This document shows, one piece after another, positions 16,895-17,348 of a stretch of DNA of 17,348 nucleotides. The number at the start of each line of letters is the position of its first letter. Positions within the stretch are counted from its first letter, which is position 1. The notes beneath the pieces were generated by a model. The model made no database searches. It was not told where the DNA came from and was given only the letters and a program-made list of their open reading frames with translations. The DNA comes from Phoronis pallida (Eukaryota > Phoronida > Phoronidae). The stretch covers positions 1 to 17,348 of the forward strand of contig JAOXYC010196464.1 of NCBI GenBank assembly GCA_028565715.1, given 5' to 3'. The position numbers and the translations under genes are program-made.

Positions 16895-17348
16895 CTGTTA
16901 ATGAAGAGAAAAATTCTTAGGCTTAAAGATTAAGGAATATTCTGTTTTCTTCGCATGGTCAACAAAAATAATCTAAGGACCAAGTAATAATAGATTTTGA
17001 GGACAAAAACTTGGCTTACAACTATTCTGTTTTCTCTGTTTTATTGTAGGCATGGTACAAAACCTAGTATAAAATTGAATTGAAATACATAGGCTTCCAT
17101 TTGGGATAAAGGCTTTACATTACTTAGCAGGCCATTGATGTGTTAACATGGGTACGGAAATCATTCAAAAAATTTGCATGAAAGTCATTCAAAAGGGTTT
17201 TATAAAAAAACAAATGAATTCAAATTCTAGATGATTGCATTATAAGCTGAACCACAGCCTTTCAAGAACCAATCTAATGCTGTAGTAAAACTTCATCTCC
17301 TAGAATAGCAAATTAATATATACGCTACTCAAAATGCACAAAAATCTC
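16895..17348 (-). other. ALDH4A1 intron, right edge
   Basis: I looked for the preceding exon (the region before the ExGGKN motif) and found no matching frame ending at a suitable donor. It appears to be intron only, AT-rich and without a clear repeat. Confidence 0.65.

Overview
This is AT-rich animal genomic DNA with the 3' halves of two unrelated protein-coding genes lying tail to tail. Both are split into short exons with GT-AG introns, and the spaces between exons are full of non-coding repeats, so the sequence is metazoan and nothing in it looks bacterial. The protein similarity to vertebrate orthologues is high but not vertebrate-like in detail. I infer an invertebrate, probably marine (deuterostome or lophotrochozoan), and cannot name the species.

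Left part, + strand (1 to about 7245): the last four exons of a CAMTA (calmodulin-binding transcription activator) gene, at 2-73, 1293-1486, 1773-1829 and 4829-4901, encoding four IQ motifs and a short C-terminal tail. A long AT-rich presumed 3' UTR follows, with a good AATAAA signal at 7221. Right part, - strand (16894 down to 9468): the last five exons of ALDH4A1, the mitochondrial delta-1-pyrroline-5-carboxylate dehydrogenase, at 16653-16894, 16351-16436, 15364-15552, 10279-10397 and 9468-9580. They give about 249 residues, from just before the catalytic Cys region to the stop. The 5' ends of both genes lie outside the window. The two products do not act in one pathway; the arrangement is convergent.

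The introns and the intergenic stretch carry many mobile-element traces. These are hairpin (foldback/MITE-like) elements at 256-398, 2378-2562, 10587-10671, 14821-14968, 15040-15180 and 16110-16320; a retroelement tail ending in (TCTTA)n directly against a CAMTA splice acceptor; a tRNA-derived SINE head at 12511-12580; and a three-copy tandem repeat at 8523-9030. The most striking is a 207-bp almost perfect palindrome at 11240-11446, flanked by a 12-bp direct repeat. Each of its arms carries a hammerhead-ribozyme-like core.

The other notable point is a 128-bp tandem duplication (15226-15481). It repeats the 3' part of an ALDH4A1 exon together with its splice donor, with only two differences, both synonymous. 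Use of the outer donor would put a stop codon into the mRNA.
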